Of a stretch of 64,000 bases of DNA, positions 49,669 to 57,459 are shown in pieces. This DNA comes from Blastococcus sp. CT_GayMR19 (GTDB lineage: Bacteria > Actinomycetota > Actinomycetes > Mycobacteriales > Geodermatophilaceae). Location: positions 62,001 through 126,000 of the forward strand of contig NZ_SPQL01000011.1 in NCBI RefSeq assembly GCF_004570385.1. The letters run 5' to 3'. The position numbers and the translations under genes were made by a program. The notes under the pieces were generated by a model, which was not told the DNA's origin, did no database searches, and worked only from the letters and a program-made list of their open reading frames with translations. Position 1 is the first letter of the stretch. Every line of letters begins with the position of its first letter.

Positions 49669-50349
49669 ATGGTGCTGCACGTGGCCGGCGAGGTGGACAC
49701 GTTCGCGGCCGATGGCCTGCGCGAGCAGTTTCGGCGCCTGGCCACCGAGCCGCTGGAGGTCGTCGTCGTCGACCTCTCCGACGTGACGTTCATGAGCTGC
49801 ACGGCGCTCGCGGTCCTCGCCCACGCCAAGGCGCAGTTCGCCACGCGGCTCGTCCTGGGCGGGATGTCGAGGGTCGTCACCCGCCTGCTCGACATGACCG
49901 GACTCAGATCGTTCTTCCCCGTCCTGCCGGAGGCGGGCGCGGGTGCGGCGCCCGACGGAACGGACGGCGGCGCTCCGGGAACCCGGGCGGCGGACGACGG
50001 CGCTCCGGGAACCCGCGCGACGCAGGCCAGGTCGTGGACGTTCAGCCGTACCGATCTGCACCGGGCCCGCGGCGTGCTGATGGCGGTCCACGGCTGCGAC
50101 GCGGAGCAGGCGTGGAGCATGCTCGCCCTGGCAGCCGCACGCCACGGCGTCCCGGTCGCCGAGGTGGTGGACCTGCTGATCAGGGCTCGTCGGGACCCGA
50201 CCCACCCCCCGTCGCCCGCCGCGGCCGACGCTGCGCTGATGGTGATGACGCGGAAGCTCGTCGACGATCCGGCCCGCGCCGGAGACGCGGTGGGCTGCGC
50301 CGCGGAGGACGGACCGGATCAGCCCACCGAGCGCCTGGAGAACGCCTGA
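49669..50349 (+). CDS. STAS-ANTAR fusion protein
   Basis: 226-aa protein joining two signalling domains. The N-terminal STAS domain (about 1-85) has VLHVAGEVDTFAADGLREQF and VVVDLSDVTFMSCTALAVLAHA; the phospho-acceptor region MSCTAL keeps Ser and Thr. A linker contains a duplicated GAPGTRA string (27-base DNA repeat). The ANTAR-like domain covers about 125-180 (FSRTDLHRARGVLMAVHGCDAEQAWSML). It could link partner-switch phosphorylation to RNA antitermination. ATG 49669 clips the first STAS strand slightly; CTG 49633 could extend it. Confidence 0.82.
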   Translation: MVLHVAGEVDTFAADGLREQFRRLATEPLEVVVVDLSDVTFMSCTALAVLAHAKAQFATRLVLGGMSRVVTRLLDMTGLRSFFPVLPEAGAGAAPDGTDGGAPGTRAADDGAPGTRATQARSWTFSRTDLHRARGVLMAVHGCDAEQAWSMLALAAARHGVPVAEVVDLLIRARRDPTHPPSPAAADAALMVMTRKLVDDPARAGDAVGCAAEDGPDQPTERLENA

Positions 50350-50406
50350 GCCGGCCCCGGTGCCGTCGTCCCCCGTGGCGGCACCGGGCGCCCTGATCCG
50401 CCGCCG

Positions 50407-51354
50407 CTACCGGCGGTCGAGACCCGAGAGGCGGCTCACGAGGAAATCCGCGGCCACGGCGCCGTCCACCTGTTCGGCCACGTCGACGGCGGTGGCTGCG
50501 CCGGACACGGTGCGCCGGTCGACCAGCGTCTGACCGCGGCCGGCCCCGAACCCGGTGTCCACGACGACGTCCCGGCGGACGGTGCCCAGGAAGCCGGGCC
50601 GGATCGCCTCGGTGACCGCCAGGGCGTCATGGACGACGACGCCGGCCGTGCCGTAGGCGGACCGCGCATGGTCGAGGTACTGCTGCAGGATCGCCGCGGC
50701 CTGTGCGCCGATCGGGCCGGCCGCCGCGAACCGGGCGATGCCGCCCTCGTCGAGCACCGTGGCCAGCGTGACGTCCAGGCCGACCAGCACGGTGGGCAGC
50801 GGAGAGCCCAGGACCGCCTGGGCGGCCTCCGGGTCGGCCCACACGTTGAACTCCGCGGCGGCGGTCACGTTGCCGCCGCGCGTCGCCGAGCCGCCCATGA
50901 CGACGAGCCGGCCGATGCGCGCGGCGGCGTCGGGGAAGACGCGCAGCAGCAGCGCCAGGTTGGTCAGCGGGCCGACGGCGGCGACGGTGACGGGCTCGGG
51001 CGACGTCAGCAGGAGCTCGGCGAGCGCGACGACGGCCGGCCGCGGGTCGACCGCAGCGGGGGAGGGTGCCAGCTCGACCCCGCCGAGCCCCGCCGCGCCG
51101 TGCACGTGCCCGGCCCGCTCCGGCTGCGGGTGGACCAGCGACGCGGCAGCCCCCGCGGCCACCGGCACGTCGGAGCGCCCGGCCAGGTGCAGCACGCGCA
51201 GCGCGTTCTCCGTCGTCTGCGCCAGCTCCACGTTCCCGTGCACCGTCGTCACCAGCCGGAGGTCGACCTCGGGACTGGCGAGGGCGAGCAGGATCGCGAG
51301 CGCGTCGTCGATGCCGGGATCGGTGTCGATGACCAGGGGGATGGGAACGGGCAC
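50407..51354 (-). CDS. Inosine-uridine-type nucleoside hydrolase
   Basis: 315-aa enzyme hydrolysing ribonucleosides to base plus ribose. The calcium-binding signature LVIDTDPGIDDALAILLAL is at the N-terminus. AVGPLTNLALLLR, VVMGGSATRGGNVTAAAEFNVWADPEAA and VVVHDALAVTEA complete the active site. Substrate preference is not deducible. GTG 51354 with GAGGA upstream. It appears unrelated to the signalling genes around it. Confidence 0.93.
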   Translation of the reverse strand: MPVPIPLVIDTDPGIDDALAILLALASPEVDLRLVTTVHGNVELAQTTENALRVLHLAGRSDVPVAAGAAASLVHPQPERAGHVHGAAGLGGVELAPSPAAVDPRPAVVALAELLLTSPEPVTVAAVGPLTNLALLLRVFPDAAARIGRLVVMGGSATRGGNVTAAAEFNVWADPEAAQAVLGSPLPTVLVGLDVTLATVLDEGGIARFAAAGPIGAQAAAILQQYLDHARSAYGTAGVVVHDALAVTEAIRPGFLGTVRRDVVVDTGFGAGRGQTLVDRRTVSGAATAVDVAEQVDGAVAADFLVSRLSGLDRR

Positions 51355-51677
51355 CGGTCGATCCTCGCAGCCGGTGCCGGCCGCCCCGGCGCCTCCCCGG
51401 ACCGGCCTCCAGGAGGCCGACACGCCGCGCGCGCCGGGTCCCCGCCGGGATGACCGCAGCCCCGACCAGCGAATTCCACGCTCAGCCGGCACGGCTTGTC
51501 GACAAGTGCTCGCCGGGAAGGACCGGTCACCCGCCCGCCCGCAGGCCCTCCACAACGGTTGGGTCACGCGCCCGCCGCAGGGTGTCGCAGGAGCGGGGCC
51601 CGGAGGCGCCGGGTCCCTAGTTTTCTCCTTGTCCGCGGCACCTTCCCCAGCCGCGGCCACTACCTGCAGGAGGCGAC
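51355..51677. other. Divergent non-coding spacer
   Basis: This 323-base region lies between the nucleoside hydrolase and the FWGAG-repeat protein gene. It holds both promoters. A CTAGTTTTCTCC AT-rich patch at about 51617-51628 and GCAGGAGG just before ATG 51678 belong to the rightward gene; no gene is seen. Confidence 0.55.
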
Positions 51678-52652
51678 ATGAGCGAGGAACGGCCCACCCC
51701 GGCCGCCGCAGCGCGCATGCCGGCCGACCTGACGGGACGCGATCCCGGCCGCACGCTGGCCGGGCTCATCGACGTCCTCGACCGCGCTGACGGTGGGACG
51801 GCGCGGCGGCGCCCGCACCCGCGGCACGTCGCCGCCGCGCGGGCCGCGGCCTACCGGTCCGGCGCCGTCCGCCCCGTTCCCCTGCGCTCGGTCCGGCCCG
51901 CCCCGCCGGCCCGCCCGGCACCGGCTCCCTTCCGTGCGCGGCCGGTGGTCGCGCCGGTTCCCGCCGTCGTCCCCGCGACGCCGGACGGTCTCCTCGCCCG
52001 GGTGACCCGCCGGGTGGCGTTCTGGGGTGCCGGCCCGGCCGGCGAGTACCTGGCCTGGGCCCCGTCCGCGCCGGTTCCCACGGCGACCGCCCGGCCGGGT
52101 GCCGGCACGCCGGACCCGGTCGCCGGCCGCGGACCGAGGCCCCGCCCGGCCGGCCTCCTGACCGCGCTGCACCGGCGGATCGCCTTCTGGGGCGCCGGCG
52201 TCCGCGGCGAGTACCTGGCCTGGTCCGCCGCCCCGCTGCCCCGCCCCGCGGCCCCGATCTCCCTCCGGTTCGTCGACGGTCCCGTCGTGCTGACCGAGCT
52301 GCCCAGCACCCCCACAGTCCAGCCCGTGACGTCTTCCCCCGTCGCGGCGCTCGTTCCCGGACCGGCGTCCCTTCCCGCCGAGCCGGTAGCACCTCCCGCC
52401 CTCCCCGGGCACCGTCCGCCGGCTCCGCAGGCGGTCGCGAGTGAGCCAGCCGGCCCCCGCGTTCCAGTGCAGTCAGCACGGACGCCTCAGCCCACCGGCT
52501 GGCCACAGCGGCCCCCGCGGTCCTCCAGCAGGCCGGCACGGTCCTTCCCGACGGCGACGGGACTGGCCCGGGCGCGGGGGGACCCGTCCCCCTACCGGGC
52601 CCGGGGTTCTCCCCGGCCACCCCCCTGCCGGGCGCCGCGACCGCCCGGCTGA
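51678..52652 (+). CDS. Unrecognised Pro/Ala/Arg-rich protein with duplicated FWGAG/GEYLAW motif
   Basis: 324 aa, no known domain. Residues 104-127 and 159-182 are copies of one 24-residue motif: GLL, then RR, AFWGAG and GEYLAW at the same spacing, 17 of 24 positions identical. The copies differ at many synonymous sites (GCG/GCC, GGT/GGC), so the protein motif rather than the DNA is conserved. The rest is low-complexity Pro/Ala. GCAGGAGG precedes ATG 51678. Beyond about residue 255 codon use deteriorates and another frame looks better, so the C-terminus may be frameshifted. Confidence 0.6.
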   Translation: MSEERPTPAAAARMPADLTGRDPGRTLAGLIDVLDRADGGTARRRPHPRHVAAARAAAYRSGAVRPVPLRSVRPAPPARPAPAPFRARPVVAPVPAVVPATPDGLLARVTRRVAFWGAGPAGEYLAWAPSAPVPTATARPGAGTPDPVAGRGPRPRPAGLLTALHRRIAFWGAGVRGEYLAWSAAPLPRPAAPISLRFVDGPVVLTELPSTPTVQPVTSSPVAALVPGPASLPAEPVAPPALPGHRPPAPQAVASEPAGPRVPVQSARTPQPTGWPQRPPRSSSRPARSFPTATGLARARGDPSPYRARGSPRPPPCRAPRPPG

Positions 52653-53407
52653 CCACAGCGCGACCACGGCACCCAGCCGCTGGACGCCGTCCCCCGCACC
52701 GCCCCGAGCACGCCGTGACCGGTCACTCTCCTTCCCCGGGTGACCGCGACCGGGACTCGGCTCCGAGCACTTCCGCACCCTGCACGCGCACTTCCTGGCT
52801 CCGCCCCGACGGTGTTCCTCCTGCCGCCGACCGACTTCTCCGCAGTACGCATCTCGCCTCGACCCACCGCCGACTGCTCCTCGCAGCGCGCGGACCCTCC
52901 AGGGAGGCAGAGATCGACGCGGCGCCGTCGGCACGGCCGGCCGGATCCGTCGCCGCGGCGGACCACAGGTCCTTCCGGTGTCCGGGAGGGACGACGCGGT
53001 CGTCCCCGGATCTCTGACCGGACGGAACCTGGCCGGGCGGCGAACGTCGTGCAGACCGCCGGTCCCCCGACCGGACGGGACGGAAGCTCGAGCAGCCGGA
53101 TCCGGTCCCTGGTCCGGCCGCCACGGGAGCGTCGATGCGCGGACGACGTCGGATCGGCCGGAACGACGAGGAAGACGCACCGCGAGGCGGGCGTCCATCC
53201 GGGAACGGACCCACACCGGGTCCGGCTCCGCGGAGGGGCGCCCGCCTCGGCGTCGTTCGGGGGCCGGGTCCACCACCCCGGGATCCCGACCCGACAGGCG
53301 TGCCCGGCTCCTGCGGGCCGGCGGATGCGGATGGGACGGACGTCCAAGGCACCGGGTGGTCCCCTGCGTCGCGTGTGGCGACCGGCCCGTTGTGGAAGGA
53401 ACCACGG
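52653..53407. other. Long region without a convincing gene
   Basis: 755 bases between the FWGAG protein and the SpoIIE phosphatase. All open frames are shadows with poor codon periodicity. The first ~100 bases may be the continuation of the previous gene in another frame. The rest could be degraded coding DNA or a long leader. The last bases hold GGAAGG before GTG 53408. Confidence 0.5.
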
Positions 53408-55564
53408 GTGAACGCCTCCGAGCCCGTCCCGGGCTCCGCCGACGAGGCCGGTGTCCGGGCCGAGGCGATCGTCGAGCGTGACCTCGACGCCCTGGCGACG
53501 GAGTTCGAGGCCCGACGGCTGCGGTTCGAGCTGGCGATCGAGGCGGCGGAGATCGGCAGCTTCGACTGGGACCTGGTGGCCGGGAGTCTGACGTGGGACG
53601 ACCGGCTCATCGAGCTCTTCGGCTATGACAAGGGAACGTTCGAGGGCGCGATCGAGGCGTTCTTCGCCAGGCTGCACCCCGACGACCTGACGCGGACCCA
53701 GGACGCCATGCAGGCCGCGATCGCCGAGCAGGGTGCCCTCGACATCGAGTACCGCATCGTCCTGCCGACCGGTGAGACCCGCTGGGTGCAGGGCCGCGGG
53801 CGGGTCCTCGCCGATGACGACGGGGTCGCGGTGCGCCTGCTCGGTGCCGCCTACGACACGACCCGGCAGCGGCACGGTGACGCCCGGGTGGCCCGGGTGC
53901 TCGAGGCGATGAACGCCGCGTTCTTCGCCCTCGACCGCGACTGGCGCTTCACCTACGTCAACGCGGAGGCCGAGCGTCTGCTCGCCCGGGGACGCGAGGA
54001 GCTCCTCGGCGGTTCGATCTGGGAGCTCTTCCCCGCCGCGGTGGGGAGTGCCTTCGAGGTTCACTACCGGGGGGCCGCAGCCTCCGGCGAGGAGCGGGTG
54101 TTCGAGGCCCACTACCCGCCGCCGCTGGACGCCTGGTATGAGGTCCGCGCCTGGCCGAGTCCCGACGGGTTGTCCGTCTACTTCCTGGACGTCACCGACC
54201 GGCGGGCCGCCGAGGAGCGGGCCCGGCGCAGCGCCGCTCGGCTGACGTTGGTGGCCGAGGTGAGCGCGCTCATGACGAGGAGCCTCGGCTCAGGCGTCCG
54301 CGAGGACGACGCGAGCCTGCAGGTCGCCGAGGCGCTGGTCCCCGAACTGGGTGACTGGTCGGTCGTCGCGCTCCTCGAGGAGGACGGTCGCCTCCGGAAC
54401 TACGGGACGTGGCATCGCGACGCCGCCGTCCGGCCGACGGTGGCCCGGTACGTCGAGCTGCGGGTCTCGTCGTTCCAGCCCACCCCCGAACTTCTGCAGA
54501 TCCTGCATTCGGGGCAGGTGCTGCTGGTCCCGGACATGACCGAGATCGCGGCACGCCCCATTCCGGAGGCCGAGGCGCGGGAGCTGTTCGATCGGCTGGA
54601 TCCCCGATCGGCGGCCTTGTTGCCGCTCACCGCGCGCGGGCGGGTGCTCGGCGCCGTCACCCTGTACAGCGGGGCCGACCGGCCACCCATGGACGACGAG
54701 GACGTCGCTGCCGCCCGCGAGGTGGCCGACCGTGTCGCGCTGGCGCTGGACAACGCACGGCTCTACGAGCAGCAGCGCCGCATCGCGGAGGGGCTGCAGC
54801 GCAGTCTGCTGACGGCACCGCCGGAGCCCGACCACGCCGAGATCGTGGTCCGCTACCGGCCGGCCATGGCGGCGGCGCAGGTGGGCGGCGACTGGTACGA
54901 CGCCTTCCTGCAGCCGTCGGCGGCCACGGTGCTGGTCATCGGCGACGTCGTCGGGCACGACACCGAGGCGGCCGCGGCCATGGGCCAGCTGCGCGGGATG
55001 CTGCGGGGCATCGGCTACCGGGACGGCATCTCCCCGGCCGAGATCCTCACCGAGCTCGACGCGGCCATCCACGGGCTGGCAATGGGGACCATGGCGACCG
55101 TGGCGATCGCGCGGATCGAGCAGACCCCTGAGGATCGAGCGGCCGGCCGGACCCGGCTCCGATGGTCCAACGCCGGCCACCCGCCGCCGTTGCTGCTGCA
55201 CCACGACGGCCGCATCGAGGAGCTGGCAGACGGGCGCGCGGAGTTGATGCTGGGCGTGGAGCCCTCGGCGCGGCGCACCGACTCGGTGGTCACGGTCCGC
55301 CGCGGTTCCACCCTGCTGCTCTACACCGACGGACTGGTCGAGGGCCGCAGGCTGTCCCTCGACGAGGGGACCACGCGGCTGCGCTCGGTCCTGGCCGAGC
55401 TCGCCGACGAGCCGCTGGCCGACCTCTGCGACGCCGTGATCGAACGGTTGCAGCCGGAGGGCCTGCAGGACGACGTGGCCCTCGTGGCCATCCGGCTCCA
55501 CCTGGAGGACCGGCCGCGGCCCCGGGAGGCCGGCCCGGAGCGACTTCTGCCCGTGGACGGGTAG
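53408..55564 (+). CDS. PAS-GAF-SpoIIE (PP2C) phosphatase
   Basis: 718-aa cytoplasmic signalling phosphatase. Two PAS domains (about 35-160, IGSFDWDLVAGSLTWDDRLI, PTGETRWVQGRGRV; and 160-275, AFFALDRDWRFTYVNAEAER) are followed by a GAF domain (about 280-460) and a C-terminal SpoIIE-type PP2C (about 475-705). The latter has AAAQVGGDWYDAFL, VIGDVVGHDTEAAA, SNAGHPPPLLL, LLYTDGLVEGR and LQDDVALVAIRL. It would dephosphorylate a STAS antagonist to release a sigma or effector. An RsbW-like gene follows on the other strand. Confidence 0.93.
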   Translation: MNASEPVPGSADEAGVRAEAIVERDLDALATEFEARRLRFELAIEAAEIGSFDWDLVAGSLTWDDRLIELFGYDKGTFEGAIEAFFARLHPDDLTRTQDAMQAAIAEQGALDIEYRIVLPTGETRWVQGRGRVLADDDGVAVRLLGAAYDTTRQRHGDARVARVLEAMNAAFFALDRDWRFTYVNAEAERLLARGREELLGGSIWELFPAAVGSAFEVHYRGAAASGEERVFEAHYPPPLDAWYEVRAWPSPDGLSVYFLDVTDRRAAEERARRSAARLTLVAEVSALMTRSLGSGVREDDASLQVAEALVPELGDWSVVALLEEDGRLRNYGTWHRDAAVRPTVARYVELRVSSFQPTPELLQILHSGQVLLVPDMTEIAARPIPEAEARELFDRLDPRSAALLPLTARGRVLGAVTLYSGADRPPMDDEDVAAAREVADRVALALDNARLYEQQRRIAEGLQRSLLTAPPEPDHAEIVVRYRPAMAAAQVGGDWYDAFLQPSAATVLVIGDVVGHDTEAAAAMGQLRGMLRGIGYRDGISPAEILTELDAAIHGLAMGTMATVAIARIEQTPEDRAAGRTRLRWSNAGHPPPLLLHHDGRIEELADGRAELMLGVEPSARRTDSVVTVRRGSTLLLYTDGLVEGRRLSLDEGTTRLRSVLAELADEPLADLCDAVIERLQPEGLQDDVALVAIRLHLEDRPRPREAGPERLLPVDG

Positions 55565-55571
55565 CCGCCGG

Positions 55572-56009
55572 TCAGTGCCGCGGCAGCAGGGCCCAGACGT
55601 GCTTGTGCGCATCGCTGACGTACCAGCCGTGCCGGGTGGACAGCTCGGCGATCAGGTACAGCCCGAGGCCCCCCTCGCTCGGATCACGGCCGACCGCCGG
55701 CGCCGGCGGGGCGGTCGCCGCCGAGTCGGACACCTCCAGCAGGTAGGCGTCGTGGGTCTGACGGACGCTGGCCTGCACGTTGCCCCCGCCGTGCCGCAGC
55801 GCGTTCGAGGCCATCTCGTCGAGGGCGAGGATCATCTGGTCGACCAGGTCGGGGTCCATCCGGCCGGCGGCCGGGCTGGTCGCATGCCGCCGCAGCTCCG
55901 CGCGGACCCGGGGGAGTTCCGCGACGTCCCGCAGCTCCCAGTGCAGGGCGGCCGTGGCCTCCGGAGGGGACGCCGACGGCCAGATCGGCTCAGCCGTCTG
56001 CCCTGTCAC
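55572..56009 (-). CDS. RsbW-like ATP-binding regulator 2
   Basis: 145-aa GHKL-fold protein with ILALDEMASNALRHGGGNVQASV (N-box), LEVSDSAATAPPAP (G1) and DPSEGGLGLYLIAELSTRHGWYV (G2), ending HKHVWALLPRH. It is close in layout to RsbW-like protein 1 at the other end of the signalling block. It is likely to bind or phosphorylate a partner such as the STAS-ANTAR protein. GTG 56009 with AAGGGGA upstream; convergent with the phosphatase gene, 7 bases between stops. Confidence 0.9.
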   Translation of the reverse strand: MTGQTAEPIWPSASPPEATAALHWELRDVAELPRVRAELRRHATSPAAGRMDPDLVDQMILALDEMASNALRHGGGNVQASVRQTHDAYLLEVSDSAATAPPAPAVGRDPSEGGLGLYLIAELSTRHGWYVSDAHKHVWALLPRH

Positions 56010-56144
56010 GTGGATTCCCCTTGCGCTCGGGCCACCGAGGAGGATGACCGGCCGAACAGTCCCGTATGCGTCTGCTGGCACGCTCCCAAACCTCCTGCGA
56101 CGCGTGTCACCCCTCGGGGCGACGGCCGAGGCGGCGCGCGCCGG

Positions 56145-56678
56145 TCAGCCGGCGAGCTCCGCGAGCCTGACCACCGTGTTCCAGTTGCGGGCAGTCCCGG
56201 GCCGGCCGAGCAGCCGGTCCCACTTCCAAGAGGCCAGTGGCGTGTTCTGGATACCGTCGGGCAGCCACAGGTAGAGCTCGCGGCCACGGACCAGGTAGTC
56301 GCCGCTGTCGGTCTCGGGGAGGGCGTCCACACCGGCGGGGTCGGGCGGCTCGGTCATGAACGTGACCAGGTAGCGGGCCGGATCGGTGGCCACGGTGGCG
56401 AACGGATCGCCCGCCACCACGGCCGCCAGCTCCGTCCCGGTGCGGACGACGACCGGGACGTCGAAGCCGAACTCCTCGCCGATCACCGTGCTCACGTCGG
56501 CGGCGAGCTCGGCCTCGGCCAGCGGGCTGTCGAGGACGACGTTCCCGCTGCGCAGGTGGGTGCGGACCGCCTCGTGCCCGCGCGCCGTCAGGATCTCCCG
56601 CAGGCGGGTCATGTCCACCTGCCGCGCCCGGCCCAGGTTGATGCCGCGCAGCAGCGCCACGTAGCGGGTCGGGCTCAC
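56145..56678 (-). CDS. DUF1697 family protein
   Basis: 177-aa protein starting SPTRYVALLRGINLGRARQVDM, followed by LREILTARGHEAVRTHLRSGNVVLDS and a C-terminal LASWKWDRLLGRPGTARNWNTV, the full-length DUF1697 pattern. The function is unknown. GTG 56678 lies 19 bases after the ykoC stop on the same strand, so read-through from the thiamine operon is possible. Confidence 0.9.
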   Translation of the reverse strand: MSPTRYVALLRGINLGRARQVDMTRLREILTARGHEAVRTHLRSGNVVLDSPLAEAELAADVSTVIGEEFGFDVPVVVRTGTELAAVVAGDPFATVATDPARYLVTFMTEPPDPAGVDALPETDSGDYLVRGRELYLWLPDGIQNTPLASWKWDRLLGRPGTARNWNTVVRLAELAG

Positions 56679-56697
56679 GAACGCACCGTAGCGCCGG

Positions 56698-57459
56698 TCA
56701 GCCGACGAAGATCGGTGACCACGCGCCGGCCAGCACGCTCAGCGTCACCGCGACCGCGCAGACACCCACGGTGCCCGCCACCAGGACGGCGTCCCGCCGG
56801 TGCAGCTCGGAGCCGCGGGCGTTCGTCCGGGGGATGCCGGAGTCGAAGCCCCGCGCGTCCATGGCCGTGGCCAGCCGGGAACCGCGGCGGACGGCACCCA
56901 CGAGCAGCGCGAACGCGACGCCCGCGAGCAGCCGTGCCCGGGCAACCGGATTGCGGCCGGCCTCCACGCCGCGGGTGCGGCGGGCCAGCCGGACCGACTC
57001 GAACTCGGCGATCAGGAGCGGGACCAGCCGCATCGCCGCGAGCGCCCCGAACGCGAAGCGCGTGGACACCCGCCAGTGGATGGTGAGCGCGTCGGCCAGG
57101 CGCACGGGATCGGTGGCGGCCACCAGCAGGACCCCCGGCAGCGCCAGCCCGACGACGCGCAGGGCGAGCCCCACCCCGGTGACGACGGTCGCGTCGTCCC
57201 CGAGCAGCACGTTGACGATGCCGACCGATCCGGCGCCGAGCAGCAGCGGCCAGGTCCGCCGCCAGAGGTCGCGGAGGTCGGTGAGCCCCGCGGCGGGCAG
57301 CAGGCACAGCTCGGCGGCGACCACGACCGCGGGCGTGACGACGTCCAGGCTGGTGATCAGGACGAGCGTCACCACGATCATCGCGGTGAGCAGGGCGACC
57401 GGGTTCATCCGGCTCAGCGGCGTGCCCGCGACCGGCCCCAGCGTCAACGACGGGGTCAC
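56698..57459 (-). CDS. ykoC: ECF transporter T component (YkoC-like)
   Basis: 253-aa membrane protein of the energy-coupling factor T family. It has five or so hydrophobic helices and the coupling motif AMDARGFDSGIPRT (Ala-Arg-Gly) near the C-terminus, which docks to the ATPase. RMNPVALLTAMIVVTLVLI starts the first helix. GTGA-type overlap with the ATPase gene and the TPP riboswitch at the head of the operon imply uptake of a thiamine precursor. Confidence 0.92.
   Translation of the reverse strand: MTPSLTLGPVAGTPLSRMNPVALLTAMIVVTLVLITSLDVVTPAVVVAAELCLLPAAGLTDLRDLWRRTWPLLLGAGSVGIVNVLLGDDATVVTGVGLALRVVGLALPGVLLVAATDPVRLADALTIHWRVSTRFAFGALAAMRLVPLLIAEFESVRLARRTRGVEAGRNPVARARLLAGVAFALLVGAVRRGSRLATAMDARGFDSGIPRTNARGSELHRRDAVLVAGTVGVCAVAVTLSVLAGAWSPIFVG

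Noticed and set aside
54290-55612. Long antisense frame opposite the SpoIIE phosphatase
   Set aside because: No domain, no ribosome-binding site, and composition explained by GC-rich third positions of the sense gene.
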